Made by a program: the position numbers and the translations under genes | Part shown: positions 1-8,285 of the stretch, piece by piece | Position numbering within the stretch: position 1 is the stretch's first letter | How the letters are laid out: every line of letters begins with the position of its first letter | Assembly: GCA_900756555.1 (NCBI GenBank) | Contig: CAAEKP010000156.1 | Span: forward strand, 1 to 23,623 | DNA: 23,623 bases | Source of the DNA: Peptococcaceae bacterium | Lineage (GTDB): Bacteria; Bacillota; Peptococcia; Peptococcales; Peptococcaceae | Direction: 5' to 3' | The notes under the pieces: model-generated | Database searches by the model: none | What the model was told of the DNA's origin: nothing | What the model saw: only the letters and a program-made list of their open reading frames with translations

Positions 1-809
1 AACTGGTGCCGGTGGAAGTGGGACAAACGCTGACATCGGAACAGCTGCTGCCAAAACAGCATTTTACTCAGCCGCCTGCCCGCTATACAGAAGCAACGCT
101 GATTAAAACGCTGGAGGAAAAGGGCATTGGCCGTCCAAGTACCTATGCACCTACGGTAGAAACCGTATTGGCGCGTAACTATGTGGTGCGGGAAGCGAAA
201 CAGTTTTATCCAACCGAGTTGGGAATCCTGGTAATTGATTTGTTAAAAGAGCACTTCCCGGATATTATTGATGTGAACTTCACAGCCGGTTTGGAAAGCA
301 AACTGGATGGTATTGAAGAAGGCGAATATTACTGGAAAGATATTTTGCGTGACTTCTACGGTCCATTTGAAAAAGAGCTGGCAATCGCAGAAGAAAAAAT
401 AGGGCCAGTAAAAATTGAGGACGAGGTTTCGGACGAAATCTGCGAAAAATGTGGCCGCAATATGGTGATTAAAATGGGACGGTTTGGGAAATTCTTAGCC
501 TGTCCCGGATTTCCGGAATGCAGCAATGCCAAACCTCTGCTGGAAAAAATCAATGTCACCTGCCCGGTTTGTCAAAAAGGGGAAGTGGTGCTGCGCCGCA
601 GTAAGAAAGGGCGTACCTTCTATGGATGCAGCGATTATCCAGAGTGTGATTTTGTCAGCTGGGATCGCCCAACCGGGGAGCGCTGCCCAAAATGTAACAG
701 TATCATGGTAGAACGGAACACCAAAAAGGGAAAATTAGTGATTTGCAGCAATAAGGAGTGTAACTTTGAACCAGACAAACAGCAACAACAACCAGATGAA
801 GAAAGTTAA
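1..809 (+). CDS. topA: DNA topoisomerase I, C-terminal part (partial)
   Basis: This is the 3' end of the type IA topoisomerase that relaxes negatively supercoiled DNA. The reading frame is open from base 3, so the N-terminal part, including the TOPRIM domain and catalytic tyrosine, lies outside the window. The visible part begins in the core ('EKGIGRPSTYAPTV' is a family hallmark) and ends in three four-cysteine zinc ribbons. Counting from the GTG at base 6, the cysteines are 146/149/166/172, 186/189/208/214 and 227/230/247/252, and a Gln-rich tail follows. The next gene, trmFO, overlaps its last codons, which implies co-transcription. topA-trmFO-xerC-hslVU is a known Bacillota gene order. 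The identification is secure; only the true start is unknown. Confidence 0.96.
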   Translation, partial: LVPVEVGQTLTSEQLLPKQHFTQPPARYTEATLIKTLEEKGIGRPSTYAPTVETVLARNYVVREAKQFYPTELGILVIDLLKEHFPDIIDVNFTAGLESKLDGIEEGEYYWKDILRDFYGPFEKELAIAEEKIGPVKIEDEVSDEICEKCGRNMVIKMGRFGKFLACPGFPECSNAKPLLEKINVTCPVCQKGEVVLRRSKKGRTFYGCSDYPECDFVSWDRPTGERCPKCNSIMVERNTKKGKLVICSNKECNFEPDKQQQQPDEES

Positions 810-2118
810 TGTAATCGGCGCCGGTCTGGCAGGCTCAGAGGCTGCCTGGCAGTTGGCCCAGCGCGGTATTCCCGTGCGTTTATATGAAATGCGCCCGGTA
901 AAATATCCACCGGCACACCATACCGATGCGTTTGGCGAATTGGTGTGCAGTAATTCTCTGCGGGCCAACAATATTGAAAATGCCGTGGGTTTATTAAAAG
1001 AAGAACTGCGCCGCTGTGATTCTTTAATTATGCGCTGCGCCGATGATAATCAGGTGCCTGCCGGCGGTGCGCTGGCAGTGGACCGGGAAAAATTTTCTGC
1101 GCAGATTACCGAAACCATCAAGCAGCATCCATTGATTGAGATTGTGTATGAAGAAGTCACAACTGTGCCGGAAGATGAAATTACCATCATCGCTACTGGC
1201 CCTTTGACAGAGGGCGCTATGGCGGATTACGTCAAGGCTGTGACTTCGCAGGATGATTTATATTTCTATGATGCGGCAGCGCCAATCGTGACTGCGGATT
1301 CCATCAATTACGAGAAAGCTTTCTGGGCCTCCCGCTACGACAAAGGCGATGCAGATTATCTGAACTGTCCGATGACAGAGGAGGAATATAATCGCTTTTA
1401 TGATGCACTGACTACAGCTGAGTGTATTGAAACAAAAGGCGTGGAGAAAGAGAAATTCTTTGAGGGCTGTATGCCAATCGAAGCCATGGCCAGCCGTGGC
1501 CGCCAGACGTTAGTGTTTGGCCCGATGAAACCGGTCGGTCTGGTGGACAAACGAACCGACCGGCAGTCTTATGCAGTGGTGCAGCTGCGCAAGGATAACA
1601 AGGAAGGTACTTTGTTTAATATTGTTGGCTTCCAGACTCGTATGAAATGGGGCGAACAGAAACGGGTACTGCAACTGATTCCTGGTTTGGAGGACGCTGA
1701 AATTGTTCGCTACGGTGTCATGCACCGCAATACCTTTGTGAACTCGCCGATTGCCTTGGAATCTACCGGGCGCATCAAGAGCCGTGAAAAATTATTTCTG
1801 GCCGGGCAGATCACCGGTGTGGAAGGTTATGTAGAATCTACAGCCAGCGGTTTAGTGGCAGGCATCAATGCTGCTCGTATGTATCAGAATGAAGAACTGG
1901 TGCGGTTTCCATTGACCACAGCCATTGGCGGCCTGCTGAACTACATTGTCACGGCGGACAGCAAGCATTTTCAGCCGATGAACGTGAACTTCAGTCTGAT
2001 TCCGGGCTTAGGCCAGAAAATTCGCAATAAGAAAGAGAAAAACGGCTTGCTGGCACAGCGGGCCTTGCAGGATTTGGATGCCTTTTTACAGGAAGAAAAA
2101 CTGTACGAATATCAGTAA
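766..2118 (+). CDS. trmFO: FAD/folate-dependent tRNA (uracil-54-C5)-methyltransferase TrmFO
   Basis: TrmFO makes ribothymidine at position 54 of tRNA, using methylene-tetrahydrofolate as carbon donor and FADH2 as reductant. The FAD-binding Rossmann motif GAGLAGSEAA lies at the N-terminus. It is followed by the family signature YEMRP...HHTDAFGELVCSNS and a C-terminal AGQITGVEGYVES. The length, about 440-450 residues, is normal. The start is debatable. An ATG at 796 begins MKKVNVIGAG, as most homologues do, but no ribosome binding site precedes it. A TTG at 766 has AAGGAG at 753-758 with a 7-base spacer and would add ten Asn/Gln-rich residues. The gene overlaps topA by 44 or 14 bases depending on the start, so translation is probably coupled. 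Confidence 0.95.
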   Translation: MNQTNSNNNQMKKVNVIGAGLAGSEAAWQLAQRGIPVRLYEMRPVKYPPAHHTDAFGELVCSNSLRANNIENAVGLLKEELRRCDSLIMRCADDNQVPAGGALAVDREKFSAQITETIKQHPLIEIVYEEVTTVPEDEITIIATGPLTEGAMADYVKAVTSQDDLYFYDAAAPIVTADSINYEKAFWASRYDKGDADYLNCPMTEEEYNRFYDALTTAECIETKGVEKEKFFEGCMPIEAMASRGRQTLVFGPMKPVGLVDKRTDRQSYAVVQLRKDNKEGTLFNIVGFQTRMKWGEQKRVLQLIPGLEDAEIVRYGVMHRNTFVNSPIALESTGRIKSREKLFLAGQITGVEGYVESTASGLVAGINAARMYQNEELVRFPLTTAIGGLLNYIVTADSKHFQPMNVNFSLIPGLGQKIRNKKEKNGLLAQRALQDLDAFLQEEKLYEYQ

Positions 2119-2138
2119 TTTTGAATAATATGAAAATC

Positions 2139-2283
2139 GGGAGCCATTATACTTTGCAACGTCCACACGCTACTCTGGACAGCAGTTAGTATGTTTTTGT
2201 CGCTATGAACTTTGTTCAGCTCCATAAAACATACTGCACTCCAGTCCATCTAGAGGTGGACTTCCTGCAAAGATAATGCTCCC
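2139..2283. repeat. Long imperfect inverted repeat (hairpin 1) between trmFO and xerC
   Basis: The two arms, about 58 bases each, face each other across a 28-base loop. Paired blocks, from outside in, are 2139-2144 with 2278-2283 (GGGAGC), 2146-2150 with 2273-2277, 2152-2158 with 2266-2272 (CTTTGCA), 2161-2166 with 2256-2261 (GTCCAC), 2176-2180 with 2244-2248, and 2189-2197 with 2226-2234 (GTATGTTTT). Small bulges separate the blocks. No T-run follows, so this is not a simple terminator. It could be a folded RNA, a mobile palindromic element, or a processing structure. No coding potential is seen. Confidence 0.75.
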
Positions 2284-2325
2284 TCTTCCTGAAGTTACCT
2301 AGTATTAATCAAATTCGCCTGCCAT

Positions 2326-2444
2326 TTTTGTCAAAATTCCGAATTGCGGCGGATTATTGTGCAGGATGTTTGACCAAGCTGGACGTAGTCCAAAGCGAGG
2401 CAAACAGACAAACGATTGTCCGAAGCACTGAGGAATCGACAAAA
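2326..2444. repeat. Second long imperfect inverted repeat (hairpin 2) before xerC
   Basis: This is a separate imperfect hairpin of about 119 bases with a three-base tip. Pairings are 2326-2332 with 2438-2444 (TTTTGTC), 2336-2340 with 2432-2436 (ATTCC), 2350-2353 with 2419-2422 (CGGA), 2368-2372 with 2401-2405 (GTTTG) and 2381-2384 with 2388-2391 (GGAC around a GTA loop). It lies 43 bases after hairpin 1. The 71 bases between it and the xerC start hold an AT-rich stretch and the ribosome binding site. Its function is unknown; a structured RNA or a small palindromic insertion are the two readings. Confidence 0.65.
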
Positions 2445-2515
2445 TATAGCAGGTGTAATGTGTTCAAAACATGACATATTTGAAAATAATATTTACTAGG
2501 GAGGTGCTTTTTCTT

Positions 2516-3418
2516 ATGTCCCACCCATATTCATACTATTTGCAGGAATTTTTAGACTGGATGCAGAATGAGAAAGCATCTTCTGTACATACTATTACTG
2601 CGTATAAAAAAGATTTAGAACAGTTTGGTCAGTTTTTAGAGCGGGAGCAGATACCTCTGGAGCAGTTGGAGTATCGGGATTTGCGTTATTATATAGCCAG
2701 CTTGCAGAAGAATCAGGAACTGAAAAAGTCCACATTGAGCCGTAAGACGGCAGCGCTGAAAAGTTTTTGCAAGTTTTTAAACCGGGAAGGCTGGCTGCCG
2801 CATAATCCGGCCGATTTGCTTTCTGCGCCAAAAAAGGAAAAGCATCTGCCTTCTGTTATCAATGAGATTGATATGACGCAGTTTCTGGATGATTTTCTTT
2901 CTGGCGAGGAACCAGCCCAACTGCGAGACAAAGCCATCTTTGAGCTGCTATATAGTTCAGGGCTGCGGGTATCGGAGTTGGTGGAGCTTGATGTGCAGGC
3001 TGTGAATAAGCAGCGCGGTATGCTGCGCATCCTGGGGAAAGGCAGCAAGGAGCGTATCGTTCCTGTAGGGGAACAGGCACAGACTGCACTGGATCGTTAT
3101 CTGGAAAGCGGTCGCCCTCTTCTGGCAAAGCAGAAGGAGGAGCAGGGACTGTTTTTGAACCAACAGGGCACTCGGCTCACCAGCCGCGGTGTAGAATATA
3201 TTCTGGAACAGTATATCAAAAAAGGGGCACTGAAATATAAAGTAACGCCTCATGCATTCCGCCATTCTTTTGCCACTCATCTGTTGGATAATGGCGCTGA
3301 CTTGCGGGTGATACAGGAATTGCTAGGCCATGAGAGTCTTTCCACCACACAGATATACACGGAAGTGTCCCGTTCCCATTTACAGCAGATTTATTTAAAA
3401 GCACATCCGCGGGCATAG
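2516..3418 (+). CDS. xerC: Tyrosine recombinase XerC (chromosome dimer resolution)
   Basis: This 300-residue tyrosine recombinase acts with a partner at the dif site to resolve chromosome dimers. The N-terminal SAM-like core-binding domain (about residues 1-90) leads into the catalytic domain. All active residues are visible, numbered from the ATG at 2516: R151 in SGLRVSE, K175 in GKGSKER, H246 and R249 in HAFRH, H272 in LGHESLS and nucleophile Y281 in IYTEVS. I chose the ATG at 2516 because GGGAGGTG precedes it; the upstream ATG at 2471 has no such site and would add residues foreign to the family. The position between trmFO and hslV is the conserved place for xerC in Bacillota. A plausible dif site lies at 10018. 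Confidence 0.93.
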   Translation: MSHPYSYYLQEFLDWMQNEKASSVHTITAYKKDLEQFGQFLEREQIPLEQLEYRDLRYYIASLQKNQELKKSTLSRKTAALKSFCKFLNREGWLPHNPADLLSAPKKEKHLPSVINEIDMTQFLDDFLSGEEPAQLRDKAIFELLYSSGLRVSELVELDVQAVNKQRGMLRILGKGSKERIVPVGEQAQTALDRYLESGRPLLAKQKEEQGLFLNQQGTRLTSRGVEYILEQYIKKGALKYKVTPHAFRHSFATHLLDNGADLRVIQELLGHESLSTTQIYTEVSRSHLQQIYLKAHPRA

Positions 3419-3444
3419 CCCGTTTTATACGAAGGAGGAGCAGT

Positions 3445-3969
3445 ATGACAACCATTCTGGCAGTAAAAAAAGACGACCAGGTTGCTATTGCCGGCGACGG
3501 CCAAGTGACACTGGGCGAAAAAGTAATTATGAAGCATTCGGCAAAGAAAGTTCGCACCTTATATCATGGCAAAGTTGTAACCGGGTTTGCAGGCTCTGTA
3601 TCCGATGCCATCACGTTATTTGAAAAATTTGAAAATCACCTGGAATCCACGCGAGGTAACCTCACAAAGGCTGCGGTGGAGATGGCCAAAGAGTGGCGCT
3701 CGGACAAGATACTGAAAAATCTGGAGGCGATGCTCATTGTGGCAAACAAAGAAGAACTGCTGGTATTGTCCGGCAATGGCGAGGTCATCACGCCGGATTT
3801 CAATACAGTAGCTATCGGCTCCGGCGGTTCTTACGCTTACGCAGCTGCATTGGCGCTGTTGCAGAATACAGACCTCAGTGCAGCAGAGATTGCCCGCAAA
3901 TCGTTGGAAATTGCCAGCGAAATTTGTGTCTTTACCAATAACCATATTACTGTGGAAGAAGTACAGTAG
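3445..3969 (+). CDS. hslV: ATP-dependent protease peptidase subunit HslV (ClpQ)
   Basis: HslV forms the double-hexamer peptidase that degrades proteins unfolded by HslU in the cytoplasm. It is a 174-residue protein, the usual length, starting MTTILAV. After removal of Met the N-terminal threonine is the proteasome-type nucleophile. The following AIAGDGQVTLG and the GSGGSYAYAAALAL segment are family hallmarks. The ribosome binding site GAAGGAGGAG lies just before the ATG. hslV is 26 bases after xerC and 11 bases before hslU, so the three are very likely one transcript. Confidence 0.97.
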   Translation: MTTILAVKKDDQVAIAGDGQVTLGEKVIMKHSAKKVRTLYHGKVVTGFAGSVSDAITLFEKFENHLESTRGNLTKAAVEMAKEWRSDKILKNLEAMLIVANKEELLVLSGNGEVITPDFNTVAIGSGGSYAYAAALALLQNTDLSAAEIARKSLEIASEICVFTNNHITVEEVQ

Positions 3970-3980
3970 GAGGAAGCACC

Positions 3981-5375
3981 ATGGAAAATTTGACACCACA
4001 ACAGATTGTTACCGAGCTGGATAAATATATCATCGGTCAGCAGGAGGCTAAAAAGAGTGTAGCCGTGGCATTGCGCAACCGGTATCGCCGTAGCCGCCTG
4101 CCAAAAGAACAGCAGGAGGAAATCAGCCCTAAAAACATTATTATGATTGGACCTACCGGCGTGGGGAAAACCGAAATCGCCCGTCGTCTGGCAAAATTGG
4201 TGCAGGCGCCTTTTGTGAAGGTGGAAGCTACCAAGTTTACCGAAGTGGGTTATGTAGGCCGCGATGTGGAATCTATGATTCGCGATTTGCTGGAAGTTGC
4301 TATCCGTCAGATTAATGATAACAAAACTCTGGAAGTGGAGCAGCAGGCAGAAAAACTGGCGGAAGAACGATTGCTGGATATTCTGGCGCCATTGCCAAAG
4401 AAAAAACCTGCCATGAATAATCCGTTTGAAATGTTTTTCAATAACAATGCCCCAACCACTGCCCCGACTGCCGATAACAGCGCAGAAATGCAGTCGGTGA
4501 AAGAGAAACGGGAAATCATGTTGCAGAAATTGCGTCGGCAGGAGCTGGAAGATGATTATATTGAAATTGAAGTGGAAGACAGCAATTCTATGAATGATAT
4601 GCTGGCCAGCATGGGCATGGATGACAGCAACGGCAATCTGGGCGATATGTTCAATAACTTTATGCCAAAAAAAATGAAAAAACGGAAAGTGACCGTATCG
4701 CAGGCCCGCAAAATTCTGACACAGCAGGAAGCAGAAAAGCTGGTGGACTTTGACGATGTGAAGCAGGAAGCCATTGCGCTGGCTGAAAATCACGGCATCA
4801 TCTTCCTGGATGAAATAGACAAAATCGCCGGCAAAGGTAGCAGTAGCGGCCCGGATGTATCACGGGAAGGGGTGCAGCGCGATATTCTGCCAATCGTAGA
4901 AGGCAGCGTGGTAAAAACCAAACATGGCAATATCCGCACCGATCATATTTTATTTATTGCTGCCGGCGCATTTCATGTATCCAAGCCAACGGATTTGATT
5001 CCAGAGCTGCAGGGACGTTTCCCGGTTCGTGTTTATCTGGAAAACCTCACGCAGAATGATCTGGAACGAATTTTACGGGAGCCGGATAACTCTCTGCTTA
5101 AACAGTATGCTCAGTTGCTGAAAACAGAAGATGTGGAGCTTGTCTTTACCGATGACGCCGTCACTCAGCTGGCGCAGATTGCCTATGATCTGAATGAGCA
5201 GGCCGAAAACCTGGGGGCGCGCCGCCTGCATACGATTTTAGAAAAACTATTGGCGGACGTTATGTTTGCTGCCAGCGAATATGCAGGACAGCAGTTTACC
5301 ATCACCAGTGATTATGTAAAAGAAAATCTCAGTGAGCTGATGATTGACCGGGATTTAAGTAAATTTATTCTGTAA
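3981..5375 (+). CDS. hslU: HslU (ClpY) ATPase, unfoldase subunit of the HslUV protease
   Basis: This AAA+ ATPase unfolds substrates and feeds them to HslV. It has 464 residues. Walker A GPTGVGKT is at 57-64, the pore loop GYVG at 90-93, and Walker B IIFLDEID at 273-280. The sensor-2 region reads GARRLHT. The intermediate domain, about 110-245, is rich in Met, Asn and charged residues, and its middle (about 140-230) is the least conserved part. The C-terminus ends LSKFIL, the tail type that docks into HslV. AGGAGG precedes the ATG. In many Bacillota codY follows directly; here galU does. Confidence 0.97.
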   Translation: MENLTPQQIVTELDKYIIGQQEAKKSVAVALRNRYRRSRLPKEQQEEISPKNIIMIGPTGVGKTEIARRLAKLVQAPFVKVEATKFTEVGYVGRDVESMIRDLLEVAIRQINDNKTLEVEQQAEKLAEERLLDILAPLPKKKPAMNNPFEMFFNNNAPTTAPTADNSAEMQSVKEKREIMLQKLRRQELEDDYIEIEVEDSNSMNDMLASMGMDDSNGNLGDMFNNFMPKKMKKRKVTVSQARKILTQQEAEKLVDFDDVKQEAIALAENHGIIFLDEIDKIAGKGSSSGPDVSREGVQRDILPIVEGSVVKTKHGNIRTDHILFIAAGAFHVSKPTDLIPELQGRFPVRVYLENLTQNDLERILREPDNSLLKQYAQLLKTEDVELVFTDDAVTQLAQIAYDLNEQAENLGARRLHTILEKLLADVMFAASEYAGQQFTITSDYVKENLSELMIDRDLSKFIL

Positions 5376-5428
5376 ATGATTCTATAAGCGTGATTCTTTA
5401 AATTTTGACAAGACAGGTGGGAATTTAT

Positions 5429-6316
5429 ATGCCAATTACAAAAGCAGTTATTCCGGCGGCAGGGTTAGGAACCAGATTTCTGCCAGCGACAAAAGCGCAG
5501 CCAAAAGAAATGCTGCCTATCGTTGATAAACCTACTATTCAATATATCATTGAAGAAGCGGTAGCCTCGGGCATCACCGATATTCTGATTATCACAGGCC
5601 GCAACAAACGGGCGATTGAAGACCATTTTGACCGCTCCATCGAATTAGAGCTGGAACTGGAACGGAAACACAAAGAAAAGCTGTTGGAGGAAATTAAAGC
5701 AATCTCTCAGCTGGTTAACATTCAGTATATTCGTCAGCAGACACCAAAAGGCCTGGGGCATGCTGTGCTGTGCGCCAAAAATTTCGTGGGTAATGAGCCA
5801 TTTGCAGTATTGTTAGGGGATGACGTGGTAGATTCCCATGTACCATGTCTGAAACAACTGATGGGCGTCTATGAGCGGTATAATTCTACTGTATTAGGCG
5901 TGCAGCAGGTAGCCTGGGAGGACGTAAACAAATATGGCATTGTGTCCGGTGAGGTGATGGAGGACGGCATCCACAAAGTAAAAACCTTATTTGAAAAACC
6001 AGACCGGGAAATTGCACCGTCCAACGTGGCAATTCTGGGCCGCTATATTATCACGCCAGATATTTTTCCGATTTTGGAGCAGACAGAACCAGGCGCAGGG
6101 CTGGAAATCCAACTGACCGACGCGTTGAAAGAACTGGCACGCCATAAAGCAGTATACGCCTATGAATTTGCCGGCTGCCGCTATGATGTGGGCGACAAGC
6201 TGGGATTCCTGAAAGCAACTGTGGAAATGGCGCTGAAACGGCCTGATCTGCATGATGCCTTTTCTGAATATCTCAAATCTCTGACTGGTCAGTGGGATGA
6301 TCTGAACTGTCAGTAA
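5429..6316 (+). CDS. galU: UTP-glucose-1-phosphate uridylyltransferase
   Basis: GalU joins UTP and glucose-1-phosphate to make UDP-glucose for cell-envelope polysaccharides and galactose metabolism. The nucleotidyltransferase motif GLGTRFLPATK is at 12-22, followed by QPKEMLPIVDKP, then LGDDVVD, the FEKP lysine segment, LTDAL and YDVGDKLGFLKA, all family hallmarks. From the ATG at 5429 it has 295 residues; AGGTGGG at 5415-5421 is the ribosome binding site, which rules out the upstream in-frame TTG at 5405. It lies 53 bases after hslU with no terminator between. Finding galU at the position where codY usually stands is unusual. Homologues named gtaB or hasC have the same activity. Confidence 0.94.
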   Translation: MPITKAVIPAAGLGTRFLPATKAQPKEMLPIVDKPTIQYIIEEAVASGITDILIITGRNKRAIEDHFDRSIELELELERKHKEKLLEEIKAISQLVNIQYIRQQTPKGLGHAVLCAKNFVGNEPFAVLLGDDVVDSHVPCLKQLMGVYERYNSTVLGVQQVAWEDVNKYGIVSGEVMEDGIHKVKTLFEKPDREIAPSNVAILGRYIITPDIFPILEQTEPGAGLEIQLTDALKELARHKAVYAYEFAGCRYDVGDKLGFLKATVEMALKRPDLHDAFSEYLKSLTGQWDDLNCQ

Positions 6317-6431
6317 GTATCATTAAGCATTATAAAGCATTAATGGAAATGCAGTTATGCGACGCAGTTGCGTTGATAGAATCTATTAGGAATGCTGACG
6401 AAAATTTTTGCCGTTTTTTGCAAAAAAAATA

Positions 6432-6460
6432 TTGTATTTCTGATAATTCTATGGTATCAT
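6432..6460 (+). promoter_or_regulatory. Probable promoter of rpsB-tsf
   Basis: A -35 box TTGTAT (6432-6437) and a -10 box TATCAT (6455-6460) are separated by 17 bases. An A/T-only tract with a TTTTTTGCAAAAAA palindrome lies just upstream and could act as an UP element. The predicted transcript would start near 6467, leaving a leader of about 118 bases before rpsB. Confidence 0.6.
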
Positions 6461-6491
6461 CATTAACGGTGCAAATACACACGTCTGTCGA

Positions 6492-6525
6492 TTTTGCAGG
6501 CAGAGCCGATTTGGTTCCTGCAAAA
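6492..6525 (+). promoter_or_regulatory. Hairpin in the rpsB leader
   Basis: A perfect 9-bp stem, TTTTGCAGG (6492-6500) with CCTGCAAAA (6517-6525), encloses a 16-base loop in the untranslated leader of rpsB. No T-run follows, so it is not a terminator. Ribosomal protein S2 leaders are known to be autoregulated in several bacteria, and this could be the S2-binding structure; that role is inferred from position only. Confidence 0.45.
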
Positions 6526-6584
6526 GATGAAGCAGGCGGAGGAATGCAACAAAAAAATCTAAATTATGAGAGGAGGTGTCCGAA

Positions 6585-7322
6585 ATGGCAGTAATCTCTA
6601 TGAAACAGTTATTAGAGGCTGGTGTACATTTTGGTCATCAAACAAGACGCTGGAACCCTAAAATGGCTCCTTACATCTTTGCAGAAAGAAATGGTATCTA
6701 TATCATTGACCTGCAGAAAACAGTAAAAAAAGTAGTGGAAGCGTATGATTTCGTACGTGAAGTAGCAGCAGCAGGCAAACCAATCCTGTTCGTTGGTACT
6801 AAAAAACAGGCACAGGAAACCATCAAAGAAGAAGCATTAAGAGCAGAACAGTTCTATGTAAATGAAAGATGGTTAGGTGGTATGCTGACAAACTACCAGA
6901 CAATCGAAAAACGTATCAAACGTTTAAGAAAACTGGAAGCTATGGAAGCAGAAGGTACCATGGATCTGCTGACCAAAAAAGAAAAATTCAAATTACTGGG
7001 TGAAAAAGAAAAACTGGAACGTTTCTTAGGCGGTATCAAAGATATGCCTGAACTGCCAGGTGCGTTATTTGTAATCGACCCAAGAAAAGAAAAAATTGCT
7101 GTTACCGAAGCGAAAAAATTGGGTATCCCAGTAGTTGCTATCGTAGATACTAACTGTGACCCTGATGATGTAGACTACGTTATTCCTGGTAACGATGATG
7201 CAATCAGAGCTGTGAAATTACTGGCATCTGTAATCAGCGACGCTGTCCTGGAAGCAAAACAGGGCGAAAGCAACGCGGAAGCAGAAGAAGTAGTTAGCGA
7301 AGAAGCAGAAGTACAAGAATAA
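6585..7322 (+). CDS. rpsB: 30S ribosomal protein S2
   Basis: S2 is a component of the small ribosomal subunit and binds late in assembly near S1. The 245-residue protein begins MAVISMKQLLEAGVHFGHQTRRWNPKM, with the family signature continuing into APYIFAERNGIYIIDLQKT. The signature FVIDPRKEKIAVTEAKKLGIPVVAIVDTNCDPD and an acidic tail complete it. The ATG at 6585 follows AGGAGGTG at 6571-6578; the GTG inside that ribosome binding site is not a start. Arginine codons are mainly AGA and CGT, unlike the more mixed use in the upstream genes, as expected for a highly expressed gene. It forms the classic pair with tsf. Confidence 0.98.
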   Translation: MAVISMKQLLEAGVHFGHQTRRWNPKMAPYIFAERNGIYIIDLQKTVKKVVEAYDFVREVAAAGKPILFVGTKKQAQETIKEEALRAEQFYVNERWLGGMLTNYQTIEKRIKRLRKLEAMEAEGTMDLLTKKEKFKLLGEKEKLERFLGGIKDMPELPGALFVIDPRKEKIAVTEAKKLGIPVVAIVDTNCDPDDVDYVIPGNDDAIRAVKLLASVISDAVLEAKQGESNAEAEEVVSEEAEVQE

Positions 7323-7341
7323 TTTATATACGAACATTTGC

Positions 7342-7367
7342 ATAGGGTAACCCGTTGGTTACCCTAT
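7342..7367 (+). promoter_or_regulatory. Intercistronic hairpin between rpsB and tsf
   Basis: A perfect 11-bp stem (7342-7352 with 7357-7367, core AGGGTAACC) closes on a CGTT tetraloop. The sequence after it is not T-rich, so full termination is unlikely. Its place 20 bases after the rpsB stop and just before the tsf ribosome binding site fits an mRNA stabiliser, a processing site or partial attenuation that sets the S2 to EF-Ts ratio. Confidence 0.6.
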
Positions 7368-7393
7368 CAATCTATCGAGGAGGTTTTTTTAAC

Positions 7394-8269
7394 ATGGCAA
7401 TTACAGCCGCATTAGTAAAAGAATTAAGAGAAATGACTGGCGCTGGCATGATGGACTGCAAAAAAGCACTGACCGAATGTGATGGCGACATGGATAAAGC
7501 GGTAGACTTTTTACTTGAAAAAGGTCTGTCTCAGGCTGCTAAAAAAGCTGGTCGTATCGCTGCTGAAGGTACCGTTGGTTCTTTCATTTCCGCTGACGCT
7601 AAAGTTGGCGCAATCGTAGAAGTAAACTGCGAAACTGACTTCGTAGCAAAAACTGATGACTTTAAAGAATTAGTAAGCACTCTGGCTGCTCACGTTGCAA
7701 CCGTAAACCCAGCTGATATGGATGCTTTAAACGCTTCCGAGCTGAATGGTCAGACTGTAGCTGCTCTGGTTACTGAAAAAATTGCTAAAATCGGCGAAAA
7801 CATCTCTGTACGTCGTTTTACCCGTTTTGAAACAGAAGGTACCGTTGCTTCTTACTCCCACGCTGGCGGCAAAATCGTTACACTGGTAGAAATGAATGGC
7901 GGCAGCGACGCTCTGGCAAAAGATATTGCTATGCAGGTAGCAGCTGCAAATCCAACCTATTTGGATCGTACTCAGGTGCCACAGGCTGAATTGGAACACG
8001 AAAAAATGGTTCTGACCGAACAGGCTCGCAACGAAGGCAAACCTGAAAAAATCATTGAAAAAATGGTTGTTGGCAGAATCGAAAAATACTACAAAGAAGT
8101 ATGTCTGGTTGACCAGGCGTTCATCAAAGGTGACGACGAAGTCGTTAGCAAACTGCTGAAAGCTGAAAACGCTTCTGTTGTTCGTTTCGTTCGTTATGAA
8201 ATGGGCGAAGGTCTGGAAAAGAAAAACGAAGACTTTGCTGCAGAAGTTGCTGCTCAGATGCAGAAGTAA
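7394..8269 (+). CDS. tsf: Elongation factor Ts
   Basis: EF-Ts exchanges GDP for GTP on EF-Tu. The protein has 291 residues from the ATG at 7394, which follows GAGGAGG. The N-terminal UBA-like domain carries the signature LREMTGAGMMDCKKAL, and the core carries VNCETDFVAK (TDFVAK at 81-86), the segment that contacts the EF-Tu nucleotide site. Length and ending are normal. It is co-transcribed with rpsB and followed by a terminator at 8286. Confidence 0.98.
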   Translation: MAITAALVKELREMTGAGMMDCKKALTECDGDMDKAVDFLLEKGLSQAAKKAGRIAAEGTVGSFISADAKVGAIVEVNCETDFVAKTDDFKELVSTLAAHVATVNPADMDALNASELNGQTVAALVTEKIAKIGENISVRRFTRFETEGTVASYSHAGGKIVTLVEMNGGSDALAKDIAMQVAAANPTYLDRTQVPQAELEHEKMVLTEQARNEGKPEKIIEKMVVGRIEKYYKEVCLVDQAFIKGDDEVVSKLLKAENASVVRFVRYEMGEGLEKKNEDFAAEVAAQMQK

Positions 8270-8285
8270 TCATATTGAAAATTTT

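Noticed and set aside
3837..4793. Antisense open frame of 318 codons across hslV and hslU
   Set aside because: It overlaps two highly conserved genes on the other strand, is His/Phe/Gln-rich as expected of a shadow frame, and has no ribosome binding site.
6343..6594. 83-codon open frame between galU and rpsB on the + strand
   Set aside because: It spans the rpsB promoter, leader hairpin and ribosome binding site, has no ribosome binding site of its own and no recognisable protein pattern.
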